Assembly: GCA_951813555.1 (NCBI GenBank)
Contig: OX638344.1
Span: 2,385,076-2,449,075, forward strand
Direction: 5' to 3'
Length of the DNA stretch: 64,000 bases
Source of the DNA: an uncultured Acidimicrobiales bacterium
GTDB lineage: Bacteria > Actinomycetota > Acidimicrobiia > Acidimicrobiales > Bin134
Shown here: piece after piece, positions 25,643 through 33,569 of the stretch
How positions within the stretch are numbered: the stretch's first letter is position 1
Layout of the letters: each line of letters starts with the position of its first letter
Notes under the pieces: generated by a model
The model's input: only the letters and a program-made list of their open reading frames with translations
Database searches by the model: none
Told to the model about the DNA's origin: nothing
Made by a program: the position numbers and the translations under genes

Positions 25643-26996
25643 CGAGCGCCTTTCGCAGCGCAGCCCCGTCGGTGGCCACCACCTCCACCGGGCGGGGCAG
25701 ATCGCCAGGCCGGGTGCCGTCCAAGAACATCCCCTGCGAGAGGCACACGTCAGGCAGCAGGTAGCGGTGGCCCTCCGGCTGGTCGGCCAGCGTGCGGGCG
25801 ATGTCGGCCCCCACCAGCAGCCCGGCCACCGCGGTGGTCCCGCCGAAGAACCGGTTCTCCACCGGCACCACCCGTACGTCGTCGCGGCCCAAAGAGTCCA
25901 CCAGCGGGGCCAGAACCGCCGCCCCGTACTCCCCGGTCACCACGCCCACCGGCGCGCCCTGGCGGGGCCGCAGCCCAACCGGCGTCGACCCGTCCGCCCG
26001 CGGGGCCCGGTAGCCGGCGGCCGGCGCCCCTTCAACCCAGGCGAAGAAACCGGCCCGGGTCCCGGTCGCATCGGCGGCGCGGCCCATGAACTCCATCTGA
26101 AGGGTGGCCGCCATGCCCACCCCGTCCTCGTGCATGCCGAACCCCTCGTAGGCCTCGGGGCCGGGGAAGTCCACTCCGGCCAGCAGGTAGTACTCGTCGG
26201 CGGCGAACACCAGGCGGCGGCCCAGAATCTGCCGGTTGATCCCCTGCCACTCGTGTACTGCCTCCAGCACTGCGGCCGCCTCGGCCTCGGTGTGGGGCCG
26301 CAGCCGGGGCTCCGAGGTGTGGCGCGACACCCCGAGCGGCACCACGCACACGCTGGCCAGCTCGGGGTACTCGTCGGCCACCCCGGCCAGGGTGTCCTCC
26401 AGCACGTCGCCGTCGTTCACGCCGGGGCACACCACCACCTGCCCGTTCACTTCGATGCCGTGGTCCAAAAGCGCCCGCAGCCAGCGCAGGCTGGTGGCCC
26501 CCCGGCGATTGCGCAGCATGGCGGCCCGCACATCGGGGTCGGTGGCGTGGATGCTCACGTTCAGCGGCGACAGCCGCTCGGTCACCACCCGCTCCAGGTC
26601 GGCCTCGGTGAAGCGGGTCAAGGTGGTGAAATTGCCGTACAGAAACGAGAGTCGGTAGTCGTCGTCCTTCATATACAGGCTGGGCCGCAGCCCCGGCGGA
26701 AGCTGGTAGATGAAGCAGAACTCGCAGTGGTTGTCGCAGGTCCGAACCCGGTCGAACAGTGCCGAGTCCACCTGCGCGCCCAGCGGCGCCCCGGCGGGCT
26801 TGTGCACGTCCAGCTCCAGCACCACCCCGTCGCGCCGCACGTCCAGGCTCAGCTCCGGCTCGTCCACCAGCATCTGGTACTCGATCACGTCCTTGGGAAC
26901 GCTGCCGTTGATGGCCAACAGCTCGTCGCCGGCCCGCAGGCCGAACCGCTCAGCCGCCGACCCGTCGGCAACGGCGGTGATCCGAGGGGCGGGCAT
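25635..26996 (-). CDS. PDZ and radical-SAM DUF512 family protein
   Basis: A 453-residue protein. An N-terminal PDZ domain (AAERFGLRAGDELLAING) is followed by a radical-SAM-type cysteine motif C87-x3-C91-x2-C94 in TCDNHCEFCFIYQLPPGLRPSLY. Next come the LNVSIHATDPDVRAAMLRN and GQVVVCPGVNDG strands of the barrel, and the C-terminal DUF512 domain. The family often lies beside der, as here, and is thought to act in an iron-sulfur-dependent modification; its substrate is not known. Confidence 0.9.
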   Translation of the reverse strand: MPAPRITAVADGSAAERFGLRAGDELLAINGSVPKDVIEYQMLVDEPELSLDVRRDGVVLELDVHKPAGAPLGAQVDSALFDRVRTCDNHCEFCFIYQLPPGLRPSLYMKDDDYRLSFLYGNFTTLTRFTEADLERVVTERLSPLNVSIHATDPDVRAAMLRNRRGATSLRWLRALLDHGIEVNGQVVVCPGVNDGDVLEDTLAGVADEYPELASVCVVPLGVSRHTSEPRLRPHTEAEAAAVLEAVHEWQGINRQILGRRLVFAADEYYLLAGVDFPGPEAYEGFGMHEDGVGMAATLQMEFMGRAADATGTRAGFFAWVEGAPAAGYRAPRADGSTPVGLRPRQGAPVGVVTGEYGAAVLAPLVDSLGRDDVRVVPVENRFFGGTTAVAGLLVGADIARTLADQPEGHRYLLPDVCLSQGMFLDGTRPGDLPRPVEVVATDGAALRKALDG

Positions 26997-27063
26997 GACC
27001 GGAATGATACGAGGCCCCGGCCCCAGCCCAGAACATGGTTCTCGGGAACCCGAATCAGGCGGC

Positions 27064-27069
27064 TAGATT
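27064..27069 (+). promoter_or_regulatory. -10 box of a leaderless promoter for ispH
   Basis: TAGATT lies 6 bases before the GTG at 27076 and no ribosome-binding sequence is present between them. Confidence 0.45.
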
Positions 27070-27075
27070 GGCCCT

Positions 27076-28113
27076 GTGCACGTGGAGAAGGTGATCCTGG
27101 CCGCTCCCCGGGGGTTCTGCGCCGGCGTGGAGATGGCCATCAAGGCGCTGGCCTGGCTGGTCCGCACCTTCGACGGGCCGGTGTACTGCTACCACGAGAT
27201 CGTCCACAACAAGCTGGTGGTCCGCCGCTTCGAGAAGCTCGGGGTGGTGTTCGTCGACGACATCTCCGAGGTGCCCCCCGGCCACCCGATCATGCTGTCG
27301 GCCCACGGCTCGGCCCCCGAGGTGGTGGCCGCGGCCACCGAGCAGGCCAGCTACATGGTCGATGCGGTCTGCCCGCTGGTCACCAAGGTGCACCACGAGG
27401 TCAAGGTTCGGGCCGGCAAGGGCTACCGCATCATCTACGTCGGCCACGAGGACCACGAGGAGGCGGTGGGCACCATGGCGGTGGCCCCCAAGGCCATCCA
27501 TCCGGTGGAGTGCACCGACGACGTGGATGCACTGCCCGATTTCACCGAGCCGGTGGCCCTTCTGGCCCAAACCACACTGTCGCACCGCGATTGGGAGGGG
27601 GTGCTGCACGCCGCCCGCGAGCGGTTCCCCGACATGTGGACGCCGGGGCGCAGCGATCTGTGCTTCGCCACCACCAACCGCCAGGCCGCGCTCACCGCCA
27701 TCGTCAGGCGGTGCAGCACGTTCGTGGTCGTCGGCTCGGCCAACTCCTCCAACACCCAGGCGCTGGAGAAGCTGGCCCGCGAGCTGGGCTGCCAGAACGT
27801 GTACCGGGTGAACCGGGCCTCAGAGCTGCCCGACGACATCACCGGGGTGGTGGGGGTCACCGCGGGGGCGTCCGCCCCCGAAGAGCTGATCAACGAGGTG
27901 CTGGAGCGCCTGGCCCCCGAGCAGGGCATCGAGGAGGTCTCGGTCACCGGCGAAGACGAGTACTTCCCCCCGCCCCGCAACCTCCGCGAGCTCATCGATG
28001 CCTCCGGCTCCCTGGCATCGTTCACCCTGGGAGGCCCGCCGGCGCCCAAGCCGATGGTGGACCGCCAGGTAGCCGCCAGCGACGTCCTAGACGTCCTCAC
28101 CGCCGGCCGCTAA
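27076..28113 (+). CDS. ispH: 4-hydroxy-3-methylbut-2-enyl diphosphate reductase
   Basis: A 345-residue iron-sulfur enzyme making IPP and DMAPP, the last step of the MEP isoprenoid pathway. The three cluster-binding cysteines are C15 (PRGFCAGV), C99 (VCPLVTKVHHE) and C196 (CFATTNRQ). Also present are the substrate-binding SAHGSAPEV and the VGSANSSNTQ region. The GTG start at 27076 begins MHVEKVILAAPRGFC, the usual family N-terminus. It is divergent from the DUF512-der operon. Confidence 0.96.
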   Translation: MHVEKVILAAPRGFCAGVEMAIKALAWLVRTFDGPVYCYHEIVHNKLVVRRFEKLGVVFVDDISEVPPGHPIMLSAHGSAPEVVAAATEQASYMVDAVCPLVTKVHHEVKVRAGKGYRIIYVGHEDHEEAVGTMAVAPKAIHPVECTDDVDALPDFTEPVALLAQTTLSHRDWEGVLHAARERFPDMWTPGRSDLCFATTNRQAALTAIVRRCSTFVVVGSANSSNTQALEKLARELGCQNVYRVNRASELPDDITGVVGVTAGASAPEELINEVLERLAPEQGIEEVSVTGEDEYFPPPRNLRELIDASGSLASFTLGGPPAPKPMVDRQVAASDVLDVLTAGR

Positions 28114-28126
28114 GCAGCTATAGTTC

Positions 28127-28155
28127 TTGACTATCAATATATTTCAATATATATT
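28127..28155 (+). promoter_or_regulatory. sigma70-type promoter upstream of a small coiled-coil gene
   Basis: TTGACT (28127-28132) and TATATT (28150-28155) are separated by exactly 17 bases. They lie in an AT-rich patch immediately downstream of ispH that stands out from the GC-rich surroundings. The predicted start near 28162 gives a leader of about 70 bases before the ATG at 28232. Confidence 0.6.
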
Positions 28156-28231
28156 GGATCCTAGCGATAAACATTGCCCAAGCAAACCGCTCGGCGTGCT
28201 GGCCTTGAGCGGTAGGATGAGGAGTCGAGCT

Positions 28232-28540
28232 ATGGAAGCCCAAGCGATCGCCCAATTGCTAGCCATCATCTTTGGCGTGCTGGGCATCATCTGGCACCAG
28301 CAGCACAACACCAACCAGCTCCGCGCCGAGTTCACCAAGGCTCTCGACGGATTCCGCGCCGAGGTCTTCGGGGCTCTCGACGGACTCCGCGCCGAGGTCT
28401 TCGGGGCTCTCGACGGACTCCGCGCCGAAGTAGCTTCCCTCGGACAGCGGCTGGCTCGCATCGAGGGCTTCTTGAAGATCGGGATGCCGGCCGAAGCGAC
28501 CGCCGAGCCCGAACCCGCCGCAGTCGATCCTCCTTCCTGA
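28232..28540 (+). CDS. small membrane-anchored coiled-coil protein (family member 1)
   Basis: A 102-residue protein: N-terminal transmembrane helix (QLLAIIFGVLGIIW), then a predicted coiled coil built from tandem copies of an 11-residue unit resembling FGALDGLRAEV, encoded by 33-base repeats. The motif GQRLARIEGFLKI and a Pro/Glu/Ala-rich end follow. The ATG at 28232 has AGGAG about 8 bases upstream. The RLARIE motif near the C-terminus is shared with the proteins at 35205-35564 and 62147-62563, so the three appear related. The function is unknown; a strong promoter lies upstream. Confidence 0.65.
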   Translation: MEAQAIAQLLAIIFGVLGIIWHQQHNTNQLRAEFTKALDGFRAEVFGALDGLRAEVFGALDGLRAEVASLGQRLARIEGFLKIGMPAEATAEPEPAAVDPPS

Positions 28541-28555
28541 GCCACAGGGGGCTGC

Positions 28556-29308
28556 TCAGGTCAGCGAGCCGTCCTCGGGTCTCTCGACGGGTATCCCCAG
28601 CTCCTGTTGCAGGTCGTCGAACATGCGTTGGAGGATCTCCCGCAGCTCTGCGGAGTAGGCGGTCAGATCCTCCCGGTTCTGCCGGCCCCGGTCGTCAACC
28701 TCAGGCGGGGCCAACGGCTCGCCCCAAACAATCCTCACGGTGCGGGGCCGGGGCATGCGGACGCCGATGCCCATGGCCCGCTCGGTGCCCCCGACGGCCA
28801 CCGGCACCACCGGCACCTGGGCTTTGGCGGCCAGCCAGGCCACCCCGTCCAGCAGCGGGTGGATTTGGACCCCCGACTTTCGCTCCCCCTCCGGGAACAC
28901 CACCAGCGCCTTTCCGGCCTCCAGCACGGTCAGCGCCGCTGTCAGCGCACTGCGGTCGACCATGTCCCGCCGAACGGGAAAGGCGCCCATGGTCACCATG
29001 AGCCGAGTGGTAATCGGGCCCCGGAACAGACCGCTCTTGGCGAAATAGCGCAGCGGCCGGCCGGCCGAGGCCCCCACCAGCAGCGTGTCCAGGTTGGAGC
29101 GGTGGGTGGGGGCGATGATCACCCCGCCGGTGCGGGGCAGGTTGCGCCGCCCCCGGGTGTAGCACCGGAAGTACGCCCCGAACACCGCCCGGGCCAGCCG
29201 TTGCACGAAGAAGTGGAACACCACGCCCACCGCTCGCCCCTTGGCCTCCAGATCCTCGGGACGAAGCTCGACCGGGCTCATGCCAGTCGGGTGGTCGGCG
29301 GGCACCAC
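28556..29308 (-). CDS. 1-acyl-sn-glycerol-3-phosphate acyltransferase-like protein
   Basis: A 250-residue PlsC-family acyltransferase that would make phosphatidic acid from lysophosphatidic acid. It has the HX4D catalytic motif in APTHRSNLDTLL, the glycine/arginine block and FPEGERKSG (motif III), and a motif IV-like VPVVPVAVGG. The GTG start at 29308 is chosen because GAGG lies upstream at good spacing. It follows cmk by 7 bases and ends the aroH-tyrA-aroA-cmk operon, an order common in actinobacteria. Confidence 0.9.
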   Translation of the reverse strand: MVPADHPTGMSPVELRPEDLEAKGRAVGVVFHFFVQRLARAVFGAYFRCYTRGRRNLPRTGGVIIAPTHRSNLDTLLVGASAGRPLRYFAKSGLFRGPITTRLMVTMGAFPVRRDMVDRSALTAALTVLEAGKALVVFPEGERKSGVQIHPLLDGVAWLAAKAQVPVVPVAVGGTERAMGIGVRMPRPRTVRIVWGEPLAPPEVDDRGRQNREDLTAYSAELREILQRMFDDLQQELGIPVERPEDGSLT

Positions 29309-29315
29309 AGCAGCC

Positions 29316-29981
29316 TCATCCCAGCCGGGCGATCAGCTTGTCCACCACCTCGTCGACGGAGAGGCGGGTGGTGTCGATGTGTACGGCGTCGGAGGCCTGG
29401 CTCAGCGGGTCGTGCTGGCGGGTGGAGTCGGCCGCGTCGCGGGCGGCCAGGTCGGCGGCCACCGTCTCGTAGTCGAGCGCGCTCACCTCGCCCGCCCGGC
29501 GCTCTGCTCTCACCTCGGACGAGGCGCTCAGATACACCTTCATATCGGCGTCGGGGAACACCACCGTGCCGATGTCCCGGCCTTCGAGCACACCGCCGCC
29601 CCGCTCCACCGCCCACGCCCGCTGGCGCACCCGCAGCACCTCCCGCACCCCGGAGATGGCCGCCACCGTGCTCACCGACCGGGTTACCTCCGGGCCGCGG
29701 ATCTGGGTGGTGGCGTCCACCCCGTCGACCACAACTGCGGTGTCGTCGATGCGGATATCGCTGGTCCGGGCCACCTCCACGATGGCATCGGAGTCGGCCA
29801 GGTCCACCTCCCGGGCCATGGCCGCGAACGCCACCGACCGGTACATCGCCCCGGTGTCCAGGTACTCCAGCCCCAGCCGCTCGGCCAGCCGCCGGGCCAC
29901 CGTCGACTTGCCCGATCCTGCCGGCCCGTCGATGGCGATCACTCTCATGCGCGGTCCGGTTGGCTCGGCATCGGCGCTCAT
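29316..29981 (-). CDS. cmk: cytidylate kinase
   Basis: A 221-residue CMP/dCMP kinase. The P-loop is IDGPAGSGKSTVARRLA; then LEYLDTGAMYRSVAFAA, LEGRDIGTVVFPDADMKVYLSAS and the lid region RDAADSTRQHDPL are seen, all in family order. The ATG at 29981 overlaps the aroA stop codon (ATGA), giving translational coupling. Confidence 0.95.
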   Translation of the reverse strand: MSADAEPTGPRMRVIAIDGPAGSGKSTVARRLAERLGLEYLDTGAMYRSVAFAAMAREVDLADSDAIVEVARTSDIRIDDTAVVVDGVDATTQIRGPEVTRSVSTVAAISGVREVLRVRQRAWAVERGGGVLEGRDIGTVVFPDADMKVYLSASSEVRAERRAGEVSALDYETVAADLAARDAADSTRQHDPLSQASDAVHIDTTRLSVDEVVDKLIARLG

Positions 29982-31246
29982 GGCGACCATCCTGTGACGT
30001 GGTGCAGGTCGCGGGCAAAGCCCGGATAGCTGGTGGCGGTGGCTTCGAAGCCCTCAACGGCAATTGAGCCGGGGCCCGCCGCTCCGGCGATGGCCGCGGC
30101 CATCGCCATCCGGTGATCCCCATGGGAATCCACCGTGCCGCCGCCCAGTCGTCCGACTCCCGCCACCGATAAGGCCTCGCCTTCGATCTCGCTCTCTGCC
30201 CCGAGCACTTTGAGCATCTCGATGATGGCCGCTACCCGGTCGCTCTCTTTGACCCGCAGCTCGCCAATCCCCTCGAACACGGTGACACCTTCGGCGGCCG
30301 CGGCGGCCACCGCCAAGATGGGCACCTCGTCGATGCAGCCCGGCAGCTCGTCGGCGGTCACCCGCGTGGCTCTCAGCTCGCTAGTGCAAGCCCGGATGTC
30401 ACCAGAGTCCGAGTCAACGGTGATGTCGGCCCCCATGCGGGCCAGCACGTCGATGAAGCCGCCCCGGGCCGGGCCGAGGTACACGTTCTCCACCGTGAGA
30501 TCGCTGCCGGGGGCCATGCACGCCCCCGCGAGCCAGAAGGCGGCCTGTGACGGGTCGCCGGGTATACCTATTAAACGAGGGGGCTCTACTTCTCCGGGCC
30601 AAACCGTCACCGAGCCGTCCTTGCGCTCCACCGTCACGCCGGCCGTGGCCAGCATCTCCTCGGTGTGGGCCCGGGTGGGCGCCGGCTCGTGAACGGTGGT
30701 GGGCCCCTCGGCTCGCAGGCCAGCCAGCAGCACCGCGCCCTTCACTTGAGCCGAGGCCACCGGAAGGGTGTACTCGATGCCCTGTAGCGGGCACCCCTCC
30801 ACTGCAAGGGGCGCCAGGGTGCCGCTCGCCCCGCTACCCCGCACCGACGCCCCCATGGCCGACAGCGGTTCGATGATCCGATCCATCGGGCGACGGCGGA
30901 TGGAGGCGTCCCCGTCCAGGGTGGTGGTGAAGGGGTATCCGGCCACCAAGCCGGCCAACAGGCGGATGCCGGTGCCGGAGTTTCCGAGGCAAATGGGACC
31001 GGGGGCTCCGGCCAGCCCGCCGGCCACCGCCACCTCCCCCGATCCGCGGTCTTCCGCCCGGGCGCCCAGAGCCTCCACAGCTTGGCGGGTACGGGTCACG
31101 TCGTCGCCGTCGGACAGGCCCCGGATGGTGCACGGCCGCCGGCCCACCGCGGCGATCATCAGCGCCCGGTGGGAAATTGACTTGTCTCCGGGAACCCGCA
31201 GCCGCCCGGTGAAGCGCTGCGAACCCTGCACGGTCATCGCGCTCAC
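29978..31246 (-). CDS. aroA: 3-phosphoshikimate 1-carboxyvinyltransferase (EPSP synthase)
   Basis: A 422-residue enzyme of the shikimate pathway. Family motifs are RVPGDKSISHRALM at the N-terminus, LGNSGTGIRLLAGL, the substrate-binding region SAQVKGAVLLAGL, and KESDRVAAIIEML followed by DHRMAMAAAIAG near the end. It lies between tyrA and cmk on the same strand and overlaps cmk by 4 bases. Confidence 0.96.
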   Translation of the reverse strand: MSAMTVQGSQRFTGRLRVPGDKSISHRALMIAAVGRRPCTIRGLSDGDDVTRTRQAVEALGARAEDRGSGEVAVAGGLAGAPGPICLGNSGTGIRLLAGLVAGYPFTTTLDGDASIRRRPMDRIIEPLSAMGASVRGSGASGTLAPLAVEGCPLQGIEYTLPVASAQVKGAVLLAGLRAEGPTTVHEPAPTRAHTEEMLATAGVTVERKDGSVTVWPGEVEPPRLIGIPGDPSQAAFWLAGACMAPGSDLTVENVYLGPARGGFIDVLARMGADITVDSDSGDIRACTSELRATRVTADELPGCIDEVPILAVAAAAAEGVTVFEGIGELRVKESDRVAAIIEMLKVLGAESEIEGEALSVAGVGRLGGGTVDSHGDHRMAMAAAIAGAAGPGSIAVEGFEATATSYPGFARDLHHVTGWSP

Positions 31247-31283
31247 GACCGGTCCCCGGCCCCTTGGCTACCTTGCGGTGCCC

Positions 31284-32384
31284 TCACGACAGAGGTCGCG
31301 AAGACGGGGCGTAGCCCTGCTTCCCCAGGGCCTCCAACAGGCTCCCCATCGCCTCATCGTCGACCACCAAGATGGCCACACCCTGGCCTCCCTCCACCGA
31401 GTGGGCGATCTCCAGGTCGTAGATGTTCACCCCGATGTCGGTGGTCAGGCTGGTGATGCGGGCCAGCTCGCCGGGACGGTCGAACACCGGCACTCTGACC
31501 TCTGCCAGCGACACCTCTCGATCCAAGCCATACGGCAAGTGGGCCCGGGCGTTTCGGGCCTGCTCCAACAGCTCCAGCAGTGCGCCTCGGTCGCCATCGG
31601 CCACCATGACGCGCACATCACCCAGAGCGTCGATGAACAGGTCCAAGACCGAGCAAATGGCCTCGGCGTTCTCCTGGCAGATATCGGGCCAAATGCCGGG
31701 GTGTCCTGAAGCGATGCGGGTCATGTCCCGGAATCCGCCCGCGGCCAGCCGCAGCATCGCCCGGTGCTCTTCGGACCGCTCGTCGGCCAGCGTCATGAGG
31801 GTGGCTGCGGTGAGATGGGGCACGTGCGACACCATCGCCACCAACGCGTCGTGGCGCTCGGGGGCTAGCGACACCACGTCGGCGCCCAGCGAGGCCACCA
31901 CCGAGCGGATCTGCACCAAAGAGTCGTCGTCGGTCTCGTCGGTGGGGGTGAGCACCCACACCGCGTTGTGAAACAGGTCGGCCCGGGCGCCGTTCACCCC
32001 CTCCTGCTCGCTGCCCGCCATGGGGTGACCGCCCACAAAGCGGCGGTCGGCCACCGCGTCCACAATGGGGGCCTTCACGCTGCCCACATCGGTGACCAGC
32101 CTCGCGCCCGCGGCCAGCGCCTTGCGGGCTTCAAATGCCGCCGCCCCCACCGGCGTGGCCACAAACACGATGTCGGCGCCGACTGGCGGTCCCACCGCGT
32201 CGAGCGCCCCCCGGCGCAACGCCTCGGCGGCCACCGCCTCGTCCTGGTCGGTGCCCACCACTAGCCAGCCCCGCTCCCGCAGGGCCAGGCCGATGGAGCC
32301 GCCGATGAGGCCGGTGCCCACGATGGCCGCCCTCTTCGCCGCCCTCTTCGCCGCCCGCTTCGCCGCCCGCTTCGCCGCCATCAT
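31284..32384 (-). CDS. tyrA: prephenate dehydrogenase with C-terminal ACT domain
   Basis: A 366-residue enzyme of tyrosine synthesis. An NAD-binding fold begins AAIVGTGLIGGSIGLALRERG. The catalytic region includes VGGHPMAGSEQEG and HVPHLTAATLM. The C-terminus is an ACT domain (VFDRPGELARITSLTTDIGVNI) likely to bind tyrosine for feedback control. The ATG at 32384 overlaps the aroH stop (ATGA). Directly before the Rossmann strand the protein has four copies of KRAA, encoded by a 12-base tandem repeat, an odd basic leader. Confidence 0.93.
   Translation of the reverse strand: MMAAKRAAKRAAKRAAKRAAIVGTGLIGGSIGLALRERGWLVVGTDQDEAVAAEALRRGALDAVGPPVGADIVFVATPVGAAAFEARKALAAGARLVTDVGSVKAPIVDAVADRRFVGGHPMAGSEQEGVNGARADLFHNAVWVLTPTDETDDDSLVQIRSVVASLGADVVSLAPERHDALVAMVSHVPHLTAATLMTLADERSEEHRAMLRLAAGGFRDMTRIASGHPGIWPDICQENAEAICSVLDLFIDALGDVRVMVADGDRGALLELLEQARNARAHLPYGLDREVSLAEVRVPVFDRPGELARITSLTTDIGVNIYDLEIAHSVEGGQGVAILVVDDEAMGSLLEALGKQGYAPSSRPLS
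32325..32372 (-). repeat. 12-base tandem repeat encoding (KRAA)4 at the TyrA N-terminus
   Basis: Four in-frame 12-base units lie immediately upstream of the codons for the TyrA nucleotide-binding strand. They differ by only a few synonymous changes and look like recent slippage expansion. Confidence 0.8.
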
Positions 32385-32749
32385 TCGGGAAGCTCGCCGC
32401 GCAGGCCCTGGGCGCCTTCTAGGTAGATGTGGTGCAGCTCGTCGCGCCCCCGCCCGGTGGTCAGGTGGATGAGCACCCGCAGACACAGCGGCGTGCCCCC
32501 GTCGATGTCGAGCTCCTGGGCGCACAGCAGCGGCACGTCGCCCAGGCCGAATGTCCGGGCCGCGGCGGCCGGGAAAGCCGAGTCGATGTCGGAGGTGGCG
32601 GTGAACACGATGCTGATCAGGTCGTCGTGGTGGATCTCGTTGCGGTCGAACATCTCGGTCAACAGCGCGACGATCCGCTCCTCGATCTGCTCGACGGTGT
32701 CGGCGTCGATGGTGGTGGCCCCCCGCAGGGCCCGCACGGCGCGGCTCAC
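32381..32749 (-). CDS. aroH: chorismate mutase, AroH type
   Basis: A 122-residue trimeric-type chorismate mutase converting chorismate to prephenate, the substrate of the adjacent TyrA. It begins RAVRALRGATTIDADTVEQI and contains ISIVFTATSDIDSAFPAAAAR, the VPLLCAQELDIDGG segment, and LRVLIHL, the order seen in Bacillus AroH-like enzymes. It overlaps tyrA by 4 bases and follows rluB by 10. Confidence 0.94.
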   Translation of the reverse strand: MSRAVRALRGATTIDADTVEQIEERIVALLTEMFDRNEIHHDDLISIVFTATSDIDSAFPAAAARTFGLGDVPLLCAQELDIDGGTPLCLRVLIHLTTGRGRDELHHIYLEGAQGLRGELPE

Positions 32750-32759
32750 GCCCCGGATT

Positions 32760-33509
32760 CTACCGATCCCCGCTCCCAGCCCCGAACTCAGAATCAGGTG
32801 GGCTGCCGCTGCGCTCCAGCGCCCGCACTTCGCCGGGGCCGAGCTCCCGCCACTGGCCGGGGGGGAGCTTGCGGTCGGCCAGCGGGCCGATGCGGGTGCG
32901 CACCAGTCGGAGCACCGGGTGGCCCACCGCCTCGCACATCCGCCGCACCAGGCGATTGCGGCCCTCGTGTACCACGATGCGCACCACCGAGGGCTCCAGC
33001 AGCGACACCGCCATGGCCCGGGCCAAGCCGTCGTCCAGCTCCACTCCCTGGCGCAGCCGCCGCAGCGCCCCCCGGCTGGGACGGCCCGCCACCTGGGCCA
33101 GATACTCCTTGTCCACCCCGAACGAGGGATGGGTCAGCCGGTGGGCCAGCTCGCCGTCGTTGGTCAACAGCAACAGCCCCTCGCTGTCGGCGTCGAGGCG
33201 CCCCACCGGGAAAACCCGGGGCTCCCCCGGCACCAACTCCACCACCGTGGGACGCCCCTGGGGGTCGGATGCGGTGGCCACCGCGCCCGGGGGTTTATTT
33301 AGCAGGTAGTACACCAGGTCGGCCCGCAGCCCCACCGAAACGCCGTCCACCGCCACCGAATCGTGCTCGGGATCGACCCGCTGGCCCAGCCGGGCCGGCT
33401 GGCCGTTCACGGTGATGCGGCCCTCGGCCACCATCTCCTCCACCGCCCGCCGGCTGGCCACCCCCGCCCGAGCCAGCACCTTCTGTATCCGCTCAGGATC
33501 GCTGCCCAT
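32760..33509 (-). CDS. 23S rRNA pseudouridine synthase, RluB/RsuA family
   Basis: A 249-residue protein: an N-terminal S4 RNA-binding domain (ERIQKVLARAGVASRRAVEEMV), then the pseudouridine synthase fold with the catalytic Asp in VGRLDADSEGLLLLTNDG and the C-terminal GRNRLVRRMCEAVGHPVLRLVR motif. In many actinobacteria it directly follows scpB. Here about 2.1 kb carrying an FN3 gene and a coiled-coil gene separates them. Confidence 0.94.
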   Translation of the reverse strand: MGSDPERIQKVLARAGVASRRAVEEMVAEGRITVNGQPARLGQRVDPEHDSVAVDGVSVGLRADLVYYLLNKPPGAVATASDPQGRPTVVELVPGEPRVFPVGRLDADSEGLLLLTNDGELAHRLTHPSFGVDKEYLAQVAGRPSRGALRRLRQGVELDDGLARAMAVSLLEPSVVRIVVHEGRNRLVRRMCEAVGHPVLRLVRTRIGPLADRKLPPGQWRELGPGEVRALERSGSPPDSEFGAGSGDR

Positions 33510-33569
33510 ACGGGATTACCATGGCACGCACGCTCAGATGCCGCTGAGGCATTTGGGCCACACAAGCTT

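Noticed and set aside
24849..28130. 1093-codon plus-strand frame across der, the DUF512 gene and ispH
   Set aside because: It overlaps three well-supported genes in other frames or strands and has no domain similarity.
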